Part shown: positions 25,201 through 36,300 of the stretch, piece after piece
Layout of the letters: each line of letters starts with the position of its first letter
Numbering within the stretch: the first letter of the stretch is position 1
NCBI GenBank assembly: GCA_018697195.1
Contig: CM031857.1
Coordinates: 92,689,755-92,753,754, forward strand
Source of the DNA: Certhia americana
Lineage: Eukaryota > Chordata > Aves > Passeriformes > Certhiidae
Length of the DNA stretch: 64,000 bases
Direction: 5' to 3'
Made by a program: the position numbers and the translations under genes
The notes under the pieces: model-generated
Told to the model about the DNA's origin: nothing
Database searches by the model: none
The model's input: the letters and a program-made list of their open reading frames with translations, nothing else

Positions 25201-25959
25201 CAAGAATAACATATATGAGAATGTCAAGTAAATGAAATAATATTTATCTTTTTTATACTTCAGAACTAAGAATGCTTGCTCAAGGTTACCAATATATTTC
25301 ATAAATGAGTGGGGAAAATATTTTCAAATTCCCAAGGGGTTTGCAGACAAAAGTTCGTGCTTATAGGCCCAGATCACCCAGCGTCAAGAAACTTTTGGTT
25401 AGATTACTAACTCCCTTATGTCTTTGGTAGTGTGGATAGAGGAGATAGTCTGGCCTGACACAGTCATTGCTAGAAAATCAGCTATTCCTGAGTTTTCATA
25501 TGAAGCTGTCCTTGCTGTGACTTCTTATGCAATCATTACATACACTCTAAGTTTACAATGACCAATTCTATGCATTTTTCCAGATACAGAAATCAAAGCA
25601 CATTGCCCGGACAGTAAAGATTCTCAGCATCATTTTCTGTGAAGAATCACACAGGTGAGAGGCCAGAGAGGTCACAGGCACCTTGCCTAAGGTTACATTT
25701 ATTTTCTTGCTTCTGTGGAGAGGTTGGTGCTTCTGATCTCAAACTACTTCTCTAACTCCATTGATACACCCCTAAATTTAATAAATCCTGGTAATTGCTA
25801 CCTAATATTAATGTTATTATTATTTTCCCATAAGATGATGGGAGAGGTCTTCCTTCATAGGATGCTTTACTGCTGCATACCGGTATTTACAGTGAAGTGG
25901 TCTTTTCCCATCACACTCCCCTCCCCCTGTTACAGCTGTTAATGAGTTATTATGGCCCA
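22271..25959. other. AT-rich spacer between the two CpG islands, no gene seen
   Basis: Mostly unique AT-rich sequence. The only clear structure is the 72-bp tandem duplication at 23279-23422. A short frame at 24243-24431 contains VYLNISKAFP, which faintly echoes a LINE reverse transcriptase motif but is not otherwise supported. Confidence 0.5.
23279..23422. repeat. perfect 72-bp tandem duplication
   Basis: The 72 bp at 23279-23350 (starting TTGAAAGATATTTC) are repeated at 23351-23422 with no differences that I can see, including an A14 run in each copy. Identity in a neutral-looking region implies a recent event or an assembly artefact caused by the homopolymer. Confidence 0.95.
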
Positions 25960-26708
25960 AACCACAGAGAATTTCGTGCAGGAGGGATCTGAGCGGCAGC
26001 AGCGGTACATGCGGGCTGCGGGCGGCCGTGTCGGGAACACGGGCAGAGCTCAGCCAGGGCCCCGCACGGCCGCAGCTGGAGGCGCCGCATCATTTTCGTC
26101 TTTTTTTTTCCCCCTTGCTTGTTTGTTTGTGGTGTTGTGCGGTTTGTTCTCACTCATCTTTACTCGCAAACCCGGCTGCTTCAGCTTCGGCGCAGACCGA
26201 CAAACGAAAGCGCGTCCGACGGCACTCGCAGGGCGAAACGGGAAAACAGGATGGATGTTTGCGTGACCCCAGCCTCACTTTTCTTCCCGGGCATGTGCAA
26301 AGGGAGGCTTCCCCAGCCGCTCCCGAGGCGGGCGGAGATGCGGCTGCGGTTAGGAACAGGCTGGACGATGTCAGTACAGCCTCTGCCCTCCATCCCTCCA
26401 CTTTTACCATCGCTGCCATCCCCGCACCACTCTGCGCGCTTGGTGACGCGCCGCGACCGCCCTCATCGGGGGGCGAGGGCCCGGCATCCCCGCCCCGCAG
26501 CCCCCTCCTGGGCCCCTGCGCTCCCCGTGCCTTCCCCCGCTCCCGCCTCCCACAGGGAAATGCCGGCTGGACAGACCCCCGCCCCGCCTGTCGCCCCCCT
26601 GGCCGGGGCCCCCGCCCTCCGCCGGTCACCTCCCTCCGGTGGAGGGGAGAGAAAGGCGCTCATTGATCCCCGGGCTCGGCCCGCCTGCTGACGAGCGTGC
26701 GGGTCCCC

Positions 26709-26717
26709 TGTAAACAA
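26709..26717 (+). promoter_or_regulatory. FOX-family site TGTAAACAA
   Basis: A perfect forkhead core (GTAAACA) in the IRS2 upstream island. FOXO1 drives IRS2 in fasted liver, so the site is plausible, but a short motif alone is weak evidence. Confidence 0.45.
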
Positions 26718-27462
26718 GCGCTACACCTCGCACCACCCCCCTCCCGCCCGCCTCCGTCGTTCCCCGCCCCGCGGAGCCCCCGCACGCCCGGTGAAGGAGC
26801 GGGGGGCCCTGGGGCCGCTCTGCCCCCGCCGCCGCTTGTTCCGTAATCACCGCGCCGCGATCCTCCAACGGGGCCGGGATGGTTTCCAGAGGAAACGCGG
26901 ACGCTGCCCTTATTGACCACTAAAGCGAAGCGCCCGGGTAGATCAGCGCTGTTTAATTAACACGGCCGAACAGCGGCAGCCCCTGCCCCCGGCCCTCCCT
27001 GTGTGGCGTTTCCCGCCGCGCGCCGTGGGCGCAGTGACACACCGGGCGGAGGGGCGCGCGGGCAGGGCTGACGCACACGCGCGTGTGTGCGGGGGCGTGC
27101 GGGGGCGCCCGGCGCTCACGCACGGCCGGAAGCTCCGCCCGGCGGGTCCGCAGCACCTGATATGGCCTCGGCGAGCTCCGCCGGCGCCCCGCCGGGTCCC
27201 GAGAGACGGCGAGGGGCAGCACCGGGGCTCGCCGGATGTGCCGGGTCTCCCCACTGAGCCCGCGCCCCCGGCACTGTCCGCGCTTTGCGCACGGAGGGCA
27301 GCGACCGGCTGCGCTGCGCCCGAAGGGGGCCGGAGGCTGTGGGCGGGAAGGGGGTGAGGGGGCGAGGCTCCCGCCGTCCAACGGCGTCGCGCCGCCTCGC
27401 TGCCGAGAGCCCGCCCCGCCGCCCCATTGAGGGCCGCAGCCGTCCTTCGCGCTGCCCGGCGG

Positions 27463-27467
27463 CCAAT
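27463..27467 (+). promoter_or_regulatory. CCAAT box
   Basis: GGCCAATG within the GC-rich promoter, about 455 bp before the start codon. It could bind NF-Y. If transcription starts upstream of it, the same bases overlap the ATG of a short upstream ORF. Confidence 0.4.
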
Positions 27468-27516
27468 GCGGGGCGGTGCCGGCGGCGGCGGCGCCCCGCC
27501 CCGTCTCGGTGTGTGA
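27466..27516 (+). CDS. possible 16-codon upstream ORF
   Basis: ATG followed by 15 mostly Gly/Ala/Pro/Arg codons and TGA, wholly upstream of the IRS2 start. It matters only if the transcription start lies before 27466, which is unknown. It is GC-rich and could be chance. Confidence 0.2.
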   Translation: MRGGAGGGGAPPRLGV

Positions 27517-27537
27517 GCGCCTCGGTGAGGCGGCGGT

Positions 27538-27551
27538 CACGTGTTGTTTTG
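27538..27551 (+). promoter_or_regulatory. E-box plus insulin-response-type element
   Basis: CACGTG (27538-27543) is followed one base later by TGTTTTG (27545-27551). A TGTTTTG insulin-response element bound by FOXO, and an E-box bound by TFE3 or SREBP, are the published control sites of the mammalian IRS2 promoter. Finding both side by side about 380 bp before the avian start codon suggests the same switch is conserved. Motif presence is seen directly; occupancy is inferred. Confidence 0.65.
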
Positions 27552-27578
27552 CTCTTTAGTTGGGGCACTCGGTGCGCG

Positions 27579-27722
27579 ATGTGTTACTTACGGCGAAACT
27601 CCCGCCGGCGCCGGCAGCACAAGCAGCAGCAGCAGCAGCGGCGGTCGGGGAGCCTTAGCGGCGTTGCCGGTACTCGAGCCGGGGAGGACGCCGGGCGGCC
27701 GCCGGCAGCACCCGCTGCCTAG
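27579..27722 (+). CDS. possible 47-codon upstream ORF in the IRS2 leader
   Basis: ATG at 27579 opens a frame of 47 codons ending with TAG at 27720-27722, 199 bp before the IRS2 start codon. The predicted peptide is Arg-rich with a (CAG)5-encoded Gln run at about residues 16-20. The context has G at -3 and T at +4, so it is moderate. No ATG lies between its stop and the IRS2 start, so ribosomes could reinitiate. Whether it is in the mRNA depends on the unknown transcription start. No homologous protein is recognised. A regulatory role is an inference. Confidence 0.35.
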   Translation: MCYLRRNSRRRRQHKQQQQQRRSGSLSGVAGTRAGEDAGRPPAAPAA

Positions 27723-27921
27723 AGGTGACAGCGGAGGATCCCGCTGCGGCTCCGGGCACCGCGCTCTTCTACGAAGGAATAACTTTATTTTATCTGCTTC
27801 CCTTCATCCTTCCTTTTTTTTATTATTTTTTTTTTCCCCGCGGCGCTTGGGCTCCGGATCCACTCAGAGTCGGCGACAGCGGCGAGAGGAGCCGGGCGGC
27901 GCTCCCGCCGCGGGGCTGGGG

Positions 27922-30900
27922 ATGGCGAGCCCCGCTGTGCTGGGGCTGCTGCCCCCCCTGAGCTCCCCGCCCGGCACCAACCTGAACAACAACAACAACA
28001 ACAACCAGGGCGTCAGGAAGTGCGGGTACCTGCGCAAGCAGAAGCACGGCCACAAGCGCTTCTTCGTGCTACGCGGCCCGGGAGGCGGCGGGGAGGAGGC
28101 GGGGGGCGCCCGGCTGGAGTACTACGAGAGCGAGAAGAAATGGAGGAACAAGTCCGGGGCGCCCAAGCGGGTGATCGCCCTGGACTCCTGCCTCAACATC
28201 AACAAGCGGGCGGACGCCAAGCACAAGTACCTCATCGCCCTCTACACCAAGGACGAGTACTTCGCTGTGGCGGCCGAGAACGAGCAGGAGCAGGAGGGCT
28301 GGTACAGGGCTCTCACCGACCTGCTCAACGAGGGCAAGGCGGCCTGCCAGGGGTCTCCCTACCGCCACCTCGCCTCCCCCTTCTCCGCCTCCTGCGGCGC
28401 GGCCGCCGCCTCCCTGGCTGCCGCCGGCGAAGACCTTAACTACGGGCTGATCGCGCCGGCCACCGCTGCCTACCGAGAGGTCTGGCAGGTGACGCTGAAG
28501 CCGAAGGGCTTGGGGCAGAGTAAAAACCTCACCGGCGTCCACCGGCTCTGCCTCTCGGCCCGCACCATTGGGTTCGTGCGCCTCAATTGCGAGCTGCCCT
28601 CGGTCACGCTGCAGCTGATGAACATCCGCCGCTGCGGCCACTCCGACAGCTTCTTCTTCATCGAGGTGGGGCGCTCGGCCGCCACCGGCCCTGGCGAGCT
28701 CTGGATGCAAGCGGACGACTCGGTGGTGGCCCAGAACATCCACGAGACCATCCTGGAGGCCATGAAGGCGCTGAAGGAGCTGTCCGAGTTTCGGCCCCGC
28801 AGCAAGAGCCAGTCCTCCTCCTCCTCTTCCTCCGGGGGGGCCGGCGGGCCCGGCGGCAGCGGCGCCTCCGCCACCCACCCCATCACCGTGCCCGGTCGTC
28901 GGCACCACCACCTGGCCAACCTGCCTCCCAGCCAGACCGGCCTCCTCCGCCGTTCCCGCACCGACAGCCTCGCCGCCGGCGCCGGCACTAAATGCACACC
29001 ATGCCGGGTGAGAACGGCCAGCGAGGGCGACGGCTGCCGGGTGGGCTCTGCTGCCGGCAGCCCCATGAGCCCGGGCCCCGTGCGGATCCCCCTGAGCCGC
29101 TCGCACACGCTCAGCGGCGGCGGAGGGCGGCAGGCGGGGAAGCTGCTCCCGGTGCTGGCCGGCGGCGGCGGGCTGCAGAGCAGCCGTTCCATGTCCATGC
29201 CCGCCTCCCACTCGCCGCCCTCCGCCACCAGCCCCATCAGCCTCTCCTCCAGCAGTGGCCTCGGCTCCGAGCCTGCCCACCCGCATCACCCGCAGCGGCC
29301 GTCCAGCGGCAGCGCCTCCGTGTCCGGCTCCCCCAGCGACGCCGGCTTTATGTCCTTCGACGAGTACGGCTCCAGCCCAGGCGGCGACCTCCGGCCCTTC
29401 TCCTCCTCCTCCACTGCCAGCAACCGGAGCAACACCCCCGAGTCTGTGGCCGAGACCCCCCCAGTGCGGGACCCGGGGGGCGGCACCGACCTATACGGCT
29501 ACATGGCGATGGAGCGGCCCCCGAGCGGCCGCCTCTGCTACCGGCCCTGCCCCGACGCTGCCAGCGACAGGTGCCATCGGAAGCGGACGTACTCCCTGAC
29601 CACGCCGTGCCGGCAGCGACCCGCCGCTCCGCAGGTTTCCTCCGCCTCCCTCGACGAGTACACGCTGATGCGCGCCACCTTCGCCGGCAGCGCCGGCCGC
29701 CTCTTCCCCTCCTGCCAAGCCGGGGCTTCCCCCAAAGTGACCTACACCCCCTACCCCGAGGACTACGGGGACATCGAGATCGGTTCTCACCGCAGCTCCG
29801 GCAGCAGCAGCACCAATCTGGGCCCGCCGGCAGTGGGGGGAGGAGGGGGAGATGATGACGGCTATATGCCCATGACCCCTGGTGTGGCTGCAGCCTTAGG
29901 GCAGGGAAGCCGGGGCAGCGATGATTACATGCCCATGAGCCCCACTAGCGTGTCTGCCCCCAAGCAGATCCTGCAGCCCCGGGCAGGGGTGGGTAGCGGG
30001 TCCCCGGGGAACGGGAGCAGCTACAAGACCAGCTCGCCTGGGGAGAGCTCCCCTGACGATAGCGGGTACATGCGGATGTGGTGCGGCTCCAAATTGTCTA
30101 TGGAGAGCTCAGATGGCAGGCTGAGTAACGGCGACTATATCAATATGTCACCTCGGGACCCCCAGAATGGGTCTCAAGCTCCTTCCCTCACACCCCCAGA
30201 CTTCTTTTTTGCCCCTTCAGGGCATGGGTCCAGTGAGCCCCCAAAGCCCAGCTGCTATTCATACAGCTCCTTACCCCGCTCCTACAAGAGCCAGGGCTTG
30301 ACAAAGGACAGCGACCAGTACGTCTTCATGAACTCCCCGGGGAGGATGATCCCGGAGGAGGCGGTGTGTGGAGCGAGCCAGTTGCCTGCAGGCACCTTCG
30401 CTCCCTCCAGCCACACGGTGCCTTCGCCTCTGCGGCACAGCCGGACCGAGAGCTTCCTTAGCCAGCGGTGCCAGCGGGTGGCCCGGCCCAGCCGCCTCTC
30501 TTTGGAGACCTTGCGGACGATGCTGCCCAGCATGAACGAGCACCCTCTGCCGCCTGAGCCCAAGAGCCCTGGAGAATACATCAACATTGACTTCGGGGAT
30601 GCTGCTGTCTATTCTCCCCCCTCGCTGCCTGCTGACAGCCCAGCCTCCTCCCTGGGCTCAGGCATGGGGCAGAGGCGCTCCCCTCTCTCTGACTACATGA
30701 ACATTGACTTCGGGTCACAGTCACCCTCCCAGTCGGGCACGGTCTCAGTGGGCTCCTTGGAAGCTCTCTCTCCAGGTTCTTCGTCCAGCACTAGCCAACC
30801 CAATGGGCGCTACCTGAAGGCGGCTGTGGGGGTGGCTTGTTCATCCAGCCCCTCGGATGGTGGTGATTACACTGAAATGACCTTTGGCATGGCCACTACC

Positions 30901-31426
30901 CCACCTCAACCCATTGTTCAGAAACCAGAAAGTGCCCGGGTCACCAGCCCCACATCTGGTGTGAAGAGGCTCACCCTCTCTGGGGTGGAAGCTTTCATTC
31001 TCTCCAGCCCTCCCCCAGACCCAAATCGGGGGGCCAAAGTAATCCGGGCAGATCCCCAGGGACGGAGGAGGCACAGCTCAGAAACTTTCTCCTCCACCAC
31101 CACTGTGACCCCAGTGTCCCCCTCCTTCGCACACAACCCCAAACGACACAACTCAGCCTCGGTGGAGAACGTGTCCCTCAGGAAAAGCGAAGGCCTGGAG
31201 GAGGAGCAGGGTAGCAGTCCCATGTGCCGGGAGACCTCGGCTGGCTTCCAGAATGGCCTCAACTACATTGCCATTGATGTGGTGGATGGGTCCCTGGCAA
31301 ACTGTGACAAATCCAGGTTGAAAGCTAGGCACCTCCTGAATGGGGGCATCAGTGGCGTAGAGATGAGCACCTACGCCAGCATAGACTTTCTGTCTCACAA
31401 CCTGAAAGAAGCCAGTGCTGTGAAAG
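27922..31426 (+). CDS. IRS2: insulin receptor substrate 2, exon 1 (nearly whole coding region)
   Basis: IRS2 is the cytosolic docking protein that activated insulin and IGF-1 receptors phosphorylate on tyrosines, recruiting PI3-kinase, GRB2 and SHP2. The start is the first in-frame ATG (MASPAV; human IRS2 also starts MASP). Domains in order: an Asn run at 22-28; a PH domain at about 31-137 starting VRKCGYLRKQKHGHKRFFVL; a PTB domain at about 184-290. The PTB is followed by Ser-rich linker with RSRTDS (344-349) and SRSHT (392-396) 14-3-3/Akt-like sites. The kinase-regulatory-loop-binding segment, which distinguishes IRS2 from IRS1, is visible at 608-619 (Y608, Y611, Y615 in PYPEDYGDIEI). YxxM PI3-kinase sites are Y527, Y580, Y648, Y669, Y716, Y739, Y800 and Y983. 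The GRB2-type site is Y886 (YINI), with a related YMNI at Y925. SHP2-type sites are Y1115 and Y1151. The protein is 1169 residues against about 1338 in human; the difference lies in low-complexity linkers. Exon 1 ends in phase 1 at a GTGAGT donor. Confidence 0.97.
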
Positions 31427-32849
31427 GTGAGTAGCTACATCTGACAGTGCCTGCTGTGCGTGTTTGTGCTGTGTTTTCCATCAGTTTGCATATTGTTGTG
31501 TAGAGCACTATTGCTCTTCATTTTCTTAAAGATCATTTTTATCCTTTTTTACGTGTCTTGTAATAAGCAGTCTTGGAGGAACTTGGTGGCTCTTTGTATG
31601 AGGGAAAAGGTTTAATTTTGGAATATTTATTCATGTTGCAATAGTACTGTGCCATTATGTGTTTATACTACTGGGAACCCCACGAGAAACTGCTGTTTAC
31701 ACAGTTTCTATGTTTGGGCTGCATTCAGAGTTTTCTTAAGATTTTGCAAAGTGTTTGGAAAATGTGACCTAAATAGTTCATGTTAATGCAGCTTCTAAAT
31801 ACTATTTAAAAATGTAAAATGATTGAGTTAAAAACAGGATTGTTTGACTGAGAACATCAGATTACAGAAACAATCCTTGGCTCTCTAGCTGAGAAGGTCT
31901 GTAATATCAAATTGAGAAGGATAAACTTAATATCATGGTTTTGAAATGCCTTATCTCTTGCAAAAAGTTTAACAGTAAATCATAGTGAGCATGGAATGTG
32001 AATTTAAGAAATGGTAATTCTTTCCAGAAGTCACTATATGCTTGAGCTGTTGTGTGCTGTATCACATATTTCACTTAAGGGCCCAGCCTGTGTTGGTGTG
32101 TAACAAGTTCCAGTTGATGGGTCATGGACTGCAAATGTTGAGTGTCAAACTAAAGACATGTGAAACAGGGCAAGAGAGAATTTCGATTTTTCGTGTGTAG
32201 CTATTCCTTTAATTAGGTGCTGCTTGTTCTGAGAGAAGAGGGAAAGAAACAAATACCCTTCCTTCTTCCCCAAAATAGTGCTCCACCCTTTCTCAGTGAG
32301 TGAGGGTTTGTACACAACTGGGGACTGGTTGAGGAGGTCATGAAACAGCCAAGTCTGCCAAGGAGGAAAAGTTAATAATATAAGGATTCTTTTGGCTTGG
32401 ATTTATGAAACACACGGTAGTCAAACCCTTATACATAAGCTGTAATACGTGTTTATGGGTATAGCTCTGTGAAATGACAAGCCATGAAGTAGTTACTTGG
32501 TGGAGAATAGGTTTTGCTTCCCTATTCGCAGTGCTGGTAGAGGCATCGATTAGGAGTGAGCAGCAGAAGCTTGTAAGAGGCACTTTCAGTTTGTTTTTTT
32601 TTATTTCGTGTTTCCTTAGTAGCTAGTTGATTTTGAAGAAGAAAATATTTTCTCTTTCGATAGGAAGTACAGGAAGATGGAAAAGATGAGAGAGCCACCG
32701 TTTGCAGAGCAAGCTTTGAATCTAATTAAGACGAAAGGATTGTTGAATGCAATATCAGAGTTTGAAAAGATGAAGGCTTATTCTGAATGACTGGAAGGGC
32801 TGAGGGTCGAGCCTTATTCGTCTCTTGCTTTTAGTTTTGCTGGGGTCGC

Positions 32850-33325
32850 TGTGAGGATCCTTGTGTCTTTCCCGAGCCCGGTGCGGATGCTGCAGCCTCC
32901 GCTCTCCTTGCCTGGCCTTGGGATGGCGGTCCCGGGCGGCAGCAGACGGTCACGCCCCCTTGCTTTGCAAACGGATTTTTCGCAGAAACGAGGAGCTTGT
33001 CTCGAGCCACCTACAGCCCCGATTGCAAATGAAGCCCGGTGTTGGGAAAGAGCTATTTCCACAGCATTCCCCAAACCGCTGACCCTAAGGGGGGTGGGGG
33101 CGGGCACCGGTTACCGGGAAAACCCGGCGCGGGAGCGCGGCCGCAGCAGGCGGTACGCGGGAATGGGAGCGGCGGGCGGTCAGATAAGGAGAGGGGAACG
33201 ACCGCTGGCCTTCCCATCCTGTAAACAAAAGGATAATGCAGAGAACCCAACCGTGTTAATGTGCTATGCGGCTTACAGCGGAGAGGGCTCAGTGCTGCTG
33301 CTGCTGCGCGTGTTTGTCCAAGGAC
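32850..33325. promoter_or_regulatory. intronic CpG-rich patch about 1.4 kb after exon 1
   Basis: About 475 bp of clearly raised CpG and GC content (for example the GGCGCGGGAGCGCGGCCGC stretch near 33127) between AT-rich flanks. It includes a FOX site at 33221-33229, an AGATAAGG GATA-type site near 33182 and a TTGCAAAT octamer-like motif near 33020. Frames of 97 and 160 codons cross it on opposite strands but are compositional. It could be an intronic enhancer or an alternative or noncoding promoter. Confidence 0.55.
33221..33229 (+). promoter_or_regulatory. FOX-family site GTAAACAAA
   Basis: A perfect forkhead core within the intronic CpG-rich patch. It is the same core as at 26709-26717 in the promoter island. 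IRS2 is a FOXO1 target, so an intronic FOXO input is plausible but unproven. Confidence 0.4.
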
Positions 33326-36300
33326 GGTTATAGGCTTGCCTTATTTTAATATTTAATCTGCATGTGTGTTTGTTTTTCCTCTTTCCCGTAAGCTTCTAAA
33401 CGCAGATCACATGGAGGAGTGGTGCGGGGAGGCTCGTTGGGATTGACCCTATCTTTAGGAGGTGGGCTGTCTTCTCCAGCACCTTGCTTCCCTGAGAAGG
33501 GTGCCAGCCTGTAGGGTGCACTCAGAGGTACGGGATGCAGGGATGGATGGATGGAACCAGAGTCAGGTCAAGGTAGTAAGGAAGAAGCTCACACCACCAG
33601 CATCCTCAGCCGACAGTGGGTTGGGTACCAAAAATGGGGTGTCAGGTTAATTGCACTTGTGGCAGCCAAACTGGGAAAGTCACTGCATGGGGAAGGAGAA
33701 ATATATCATAAAGGACCTCACTGGTGCAAGTTTGATCAAATAATAAACTTTTGCAGATTTCCTAGTTTCCCTTTTGGTTTTCATTGGGATTTCATACTAA
33801 AGTTTGTTTATGGAAGGTCTTCTGCCAGTGCTTAAGAAAGTCACCCAGAATTTTGCTAATGTTATTTGAATTTCAAACATTGTGATTTGGGAGACTACTG
33901 AGAATTTCATGTTTTACTGAGAAACATATTCTGTTTAAAGAAAACTGTATTTTGCACATAGACAAGATTATTTCAACAGTAGTAATGTGAGTAGATTTGA
34001 GAACCTAATTTTGTAAAAATTACTGATTTGCACAAGCGAGAGCTTATATAATCAGCATTGTGTGTTTAGTTTGCACTTTTTTCAAACTTTGTTTTTAACT
34101 ACATTAGAAAAGTGAGAAGTTTTACTTTAAGAGTAGTTTCTAGTAGTTTTGAAATGATGGAGAATCCACTTCTGTTTACTATTTAGAACAGTAGACTCTG
34201 AGTTACCAAGTTTAGAAGCAAGCTCCTTGTAATTACCTTTGCAGAAAATTAATATTTTGATTTGTGCAAAATACATGTAAAAAACCATATATTGAGGATA
34301 TTTTTAAGGATCTTGATTTGTGCAAAATACAGGTGAAAAATCAGCTGGAGTTCTTCCTTAAAGTCTGTAGCAGTAGTTGTATTTCATGTGGATAAATGTT
34401 TTAAGGGAAATTGTATCATTTAAAGGTGGCTGGCTTTCACGTGTAGTGTGTTTCTCTGCTATCAGTAACTTGCCTGTGCTGAAGGGAGTGCTTTGCTTTT
34501 GGAAACCTCTGTCCATATTATCCTGTCAGCTCAAGAGCAAGGAGTGTATCCACAGCTGCTGTCAAAACAGAACACTTGAAAGATTGCTTGAAATTATCAT
34601 TTGATTTAGTTTTACTGTGTTCTAAAATTGTGCAAATATTTAGGAGTTAGAGAAACAATTGCCTTCATCTGATATGTAAATAAAACTGTTATTGGTGGGT
34701 TAAAACTTGTTACTTGCTAATAACTAGTTGTTCTTAAATTATGACTTTTTTTTTTTTTTCTTAGAAGCATATGGACTGTGTATGGATTTAATTATTTATG
34801 GAGATGTTTACACTCATTTTTTTTCATAAAGTGTGAATTATTTGCTCCAGTATATTTATGACAGATTACACTCAACAATGATGTGACTTTTTGTGTGGAT
34901 CTTAATATTGAAGTCAAATAGGAGTTTTGTTTTTGTCTCATTGGGATTAAGATTTTTCCCTTTGTGTGCAATCCTGGAATTCTTAATTTAAGATTGCCAT
35001 TAAATTTACTGAGTGTATAATAGGGAATTTTCCTTGATCTAAGTCACCAGAGTGGGTTATCTTTAATTTTGTTTTCTTTTCCATTCACAGAGTACTCTGT
35101 GGTTTTAACTTGTAAATGTTTCTAGTAGTTGATCTGGTTTTCTAAAATTGTTTAGATACTATGTGTAATAATGCAAAAAACCTTAAGGGTTCTTTCCTTC
35201 CTGTGTCAGTTTCTTTTGCCTTGATCTGTTTGAAGAACTAATCATCTGTAATGCATCTACTTAAAATAGTAATAAGGTGATTTTTGGTAATAATGATCCT
35301 CCCCTTGCACTTGCCTTGTCAATTAGCTTTTAGTTTTGTGAGGGTTTTATGGTTGCACCTAAACAATAAAAAAGCCTATCGTAAATCTCTTCCTCTGTCT
35401 TTCTAATGGTGTTTTAGATTGTGGAAGACATAAACTTTGTTTCCTTTTTCTTTGGGATTACTTTACACAATGAATTATATTACTAAATTATTTTTTTTTT
35501 ACCTCCTCTTTATATGCCAGCTGCCAATAAGTTTTGGTTCTCAGAGTGACATGAGAATGTTTGTCTCTTTAACAAAATTAGTACTCATTTTAAAATGACT
35601 TCTTAAAAGTATTAAAAGAACTATATGCTGTGTTAGAAATCTATACATCTTTTAAAGTCCTTTTTTAATAAATCCATTGTAGTAGTTTCTCTTACTGTCA
35701 AGTTCTATAAGAACATCAAAGTAACTGCAGAAAGAACTGAGCTACTTTAAATAACTTACATAGCTTGATTTTTTAACTCACTCTTAGAATTAAAAAATTG
35801 AGGTTTTCTTTTAAGCATCTTGAAATTCACTTACTGTCTGTCAGATGACACTTCGCAGGTGATCAAACCAAAAGCGTTAGATCTGAACCTAGCAGTGCTG
35901 CTCATGAAACACAAGATGTAAACTGAAATTATCTAGGATTAAATAAAGCTTTTAATATTTTTAATTGTGTTGATAATATGGGTGTCAGCTTGTTACAAGA
36001 AGATAGAATATCATGACATCTATTAGACTTTTCTTTTTCCCTTATACTTTAAATTATGTTTAGCTATACTGCTCATAGAAAGAATGTCTTGGTTACTTTG
36101 AGTCATTTAAGATAAATTGTTATAGACCAAGTTGAATGGTGGGTTTGTTCTAAAATGGACCAGTACAGTCATTGCTCAAGGCAGAGGAAGTGCTTAGGTT
36201 GATGATTGCTTCTGATTACTTGATTTCTTTCAAGATGGCTACAGAGACTAACGTTCATTTGTAAGTAAGAAGAATAAAGGAGTGTTTGAATAGAAAGAGT

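Larger units (their letters stand above)
25960..27921 (+). promoter_or_regulatory. IRS2: IRS2 promoter and 5'UTR CpG island
   Basis: From about 25.96 kb the sequence turns abruptly GC- and CpG-rich and stays so into exon 1. It contains many GGGCGG/CCGCCC (Sp1-type) boxes and no obvious TATA box, typical of a housekeeping-style island promoter with dispersed starts. Within it are a FOX site (26709-26717), T-rich TTGTTTGTTTG sequence near 26119, a CCAAT box (27463-27467) and an E-box beside a TGTTTTG element (27538-27551). IRS2 transcription is known to be raised by FOXO1 and TFE3 and lowered by SREBP-1c. The transcription start cannot be fixed from sequence. The nearest in-frame stop-free stretch upstream of the start codon has no ATG. 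Confidence 0.8.

Noticed and set aside
26028..27540. Open frames of 100-212 codons in the IRS2 promoter island
   Set aside because: Compositional; overlapping in several frames on both strands, with no recognisable protein features.
27725..27867. A possible 143-bp 5'UTR intron (AG|GTGACA donor, pyrimidine-rich acceptor ending CACTCAG)
   Set aside because: Mammalian IRS2 has no such intron as far as I know, and both sites could be chance in T-rich and GC-rich leader sequence. RNA evidence would be needed.
27541..27921. N-terminal extension of IRS2 by 127 codons
   Set aside because: The frame is open upstream but has no ATG. Human IRS2 also starts MASP, and the upstream peptide is repetitive leader translation.
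28069..29289. Minus-strand open frames up to 406 codons opposite IRS2 exon 1
   Set aside because: Shadow frames of a GC-rich coding exon; low-complexity, no domain, and fully explained by IRS2 on the + strand.
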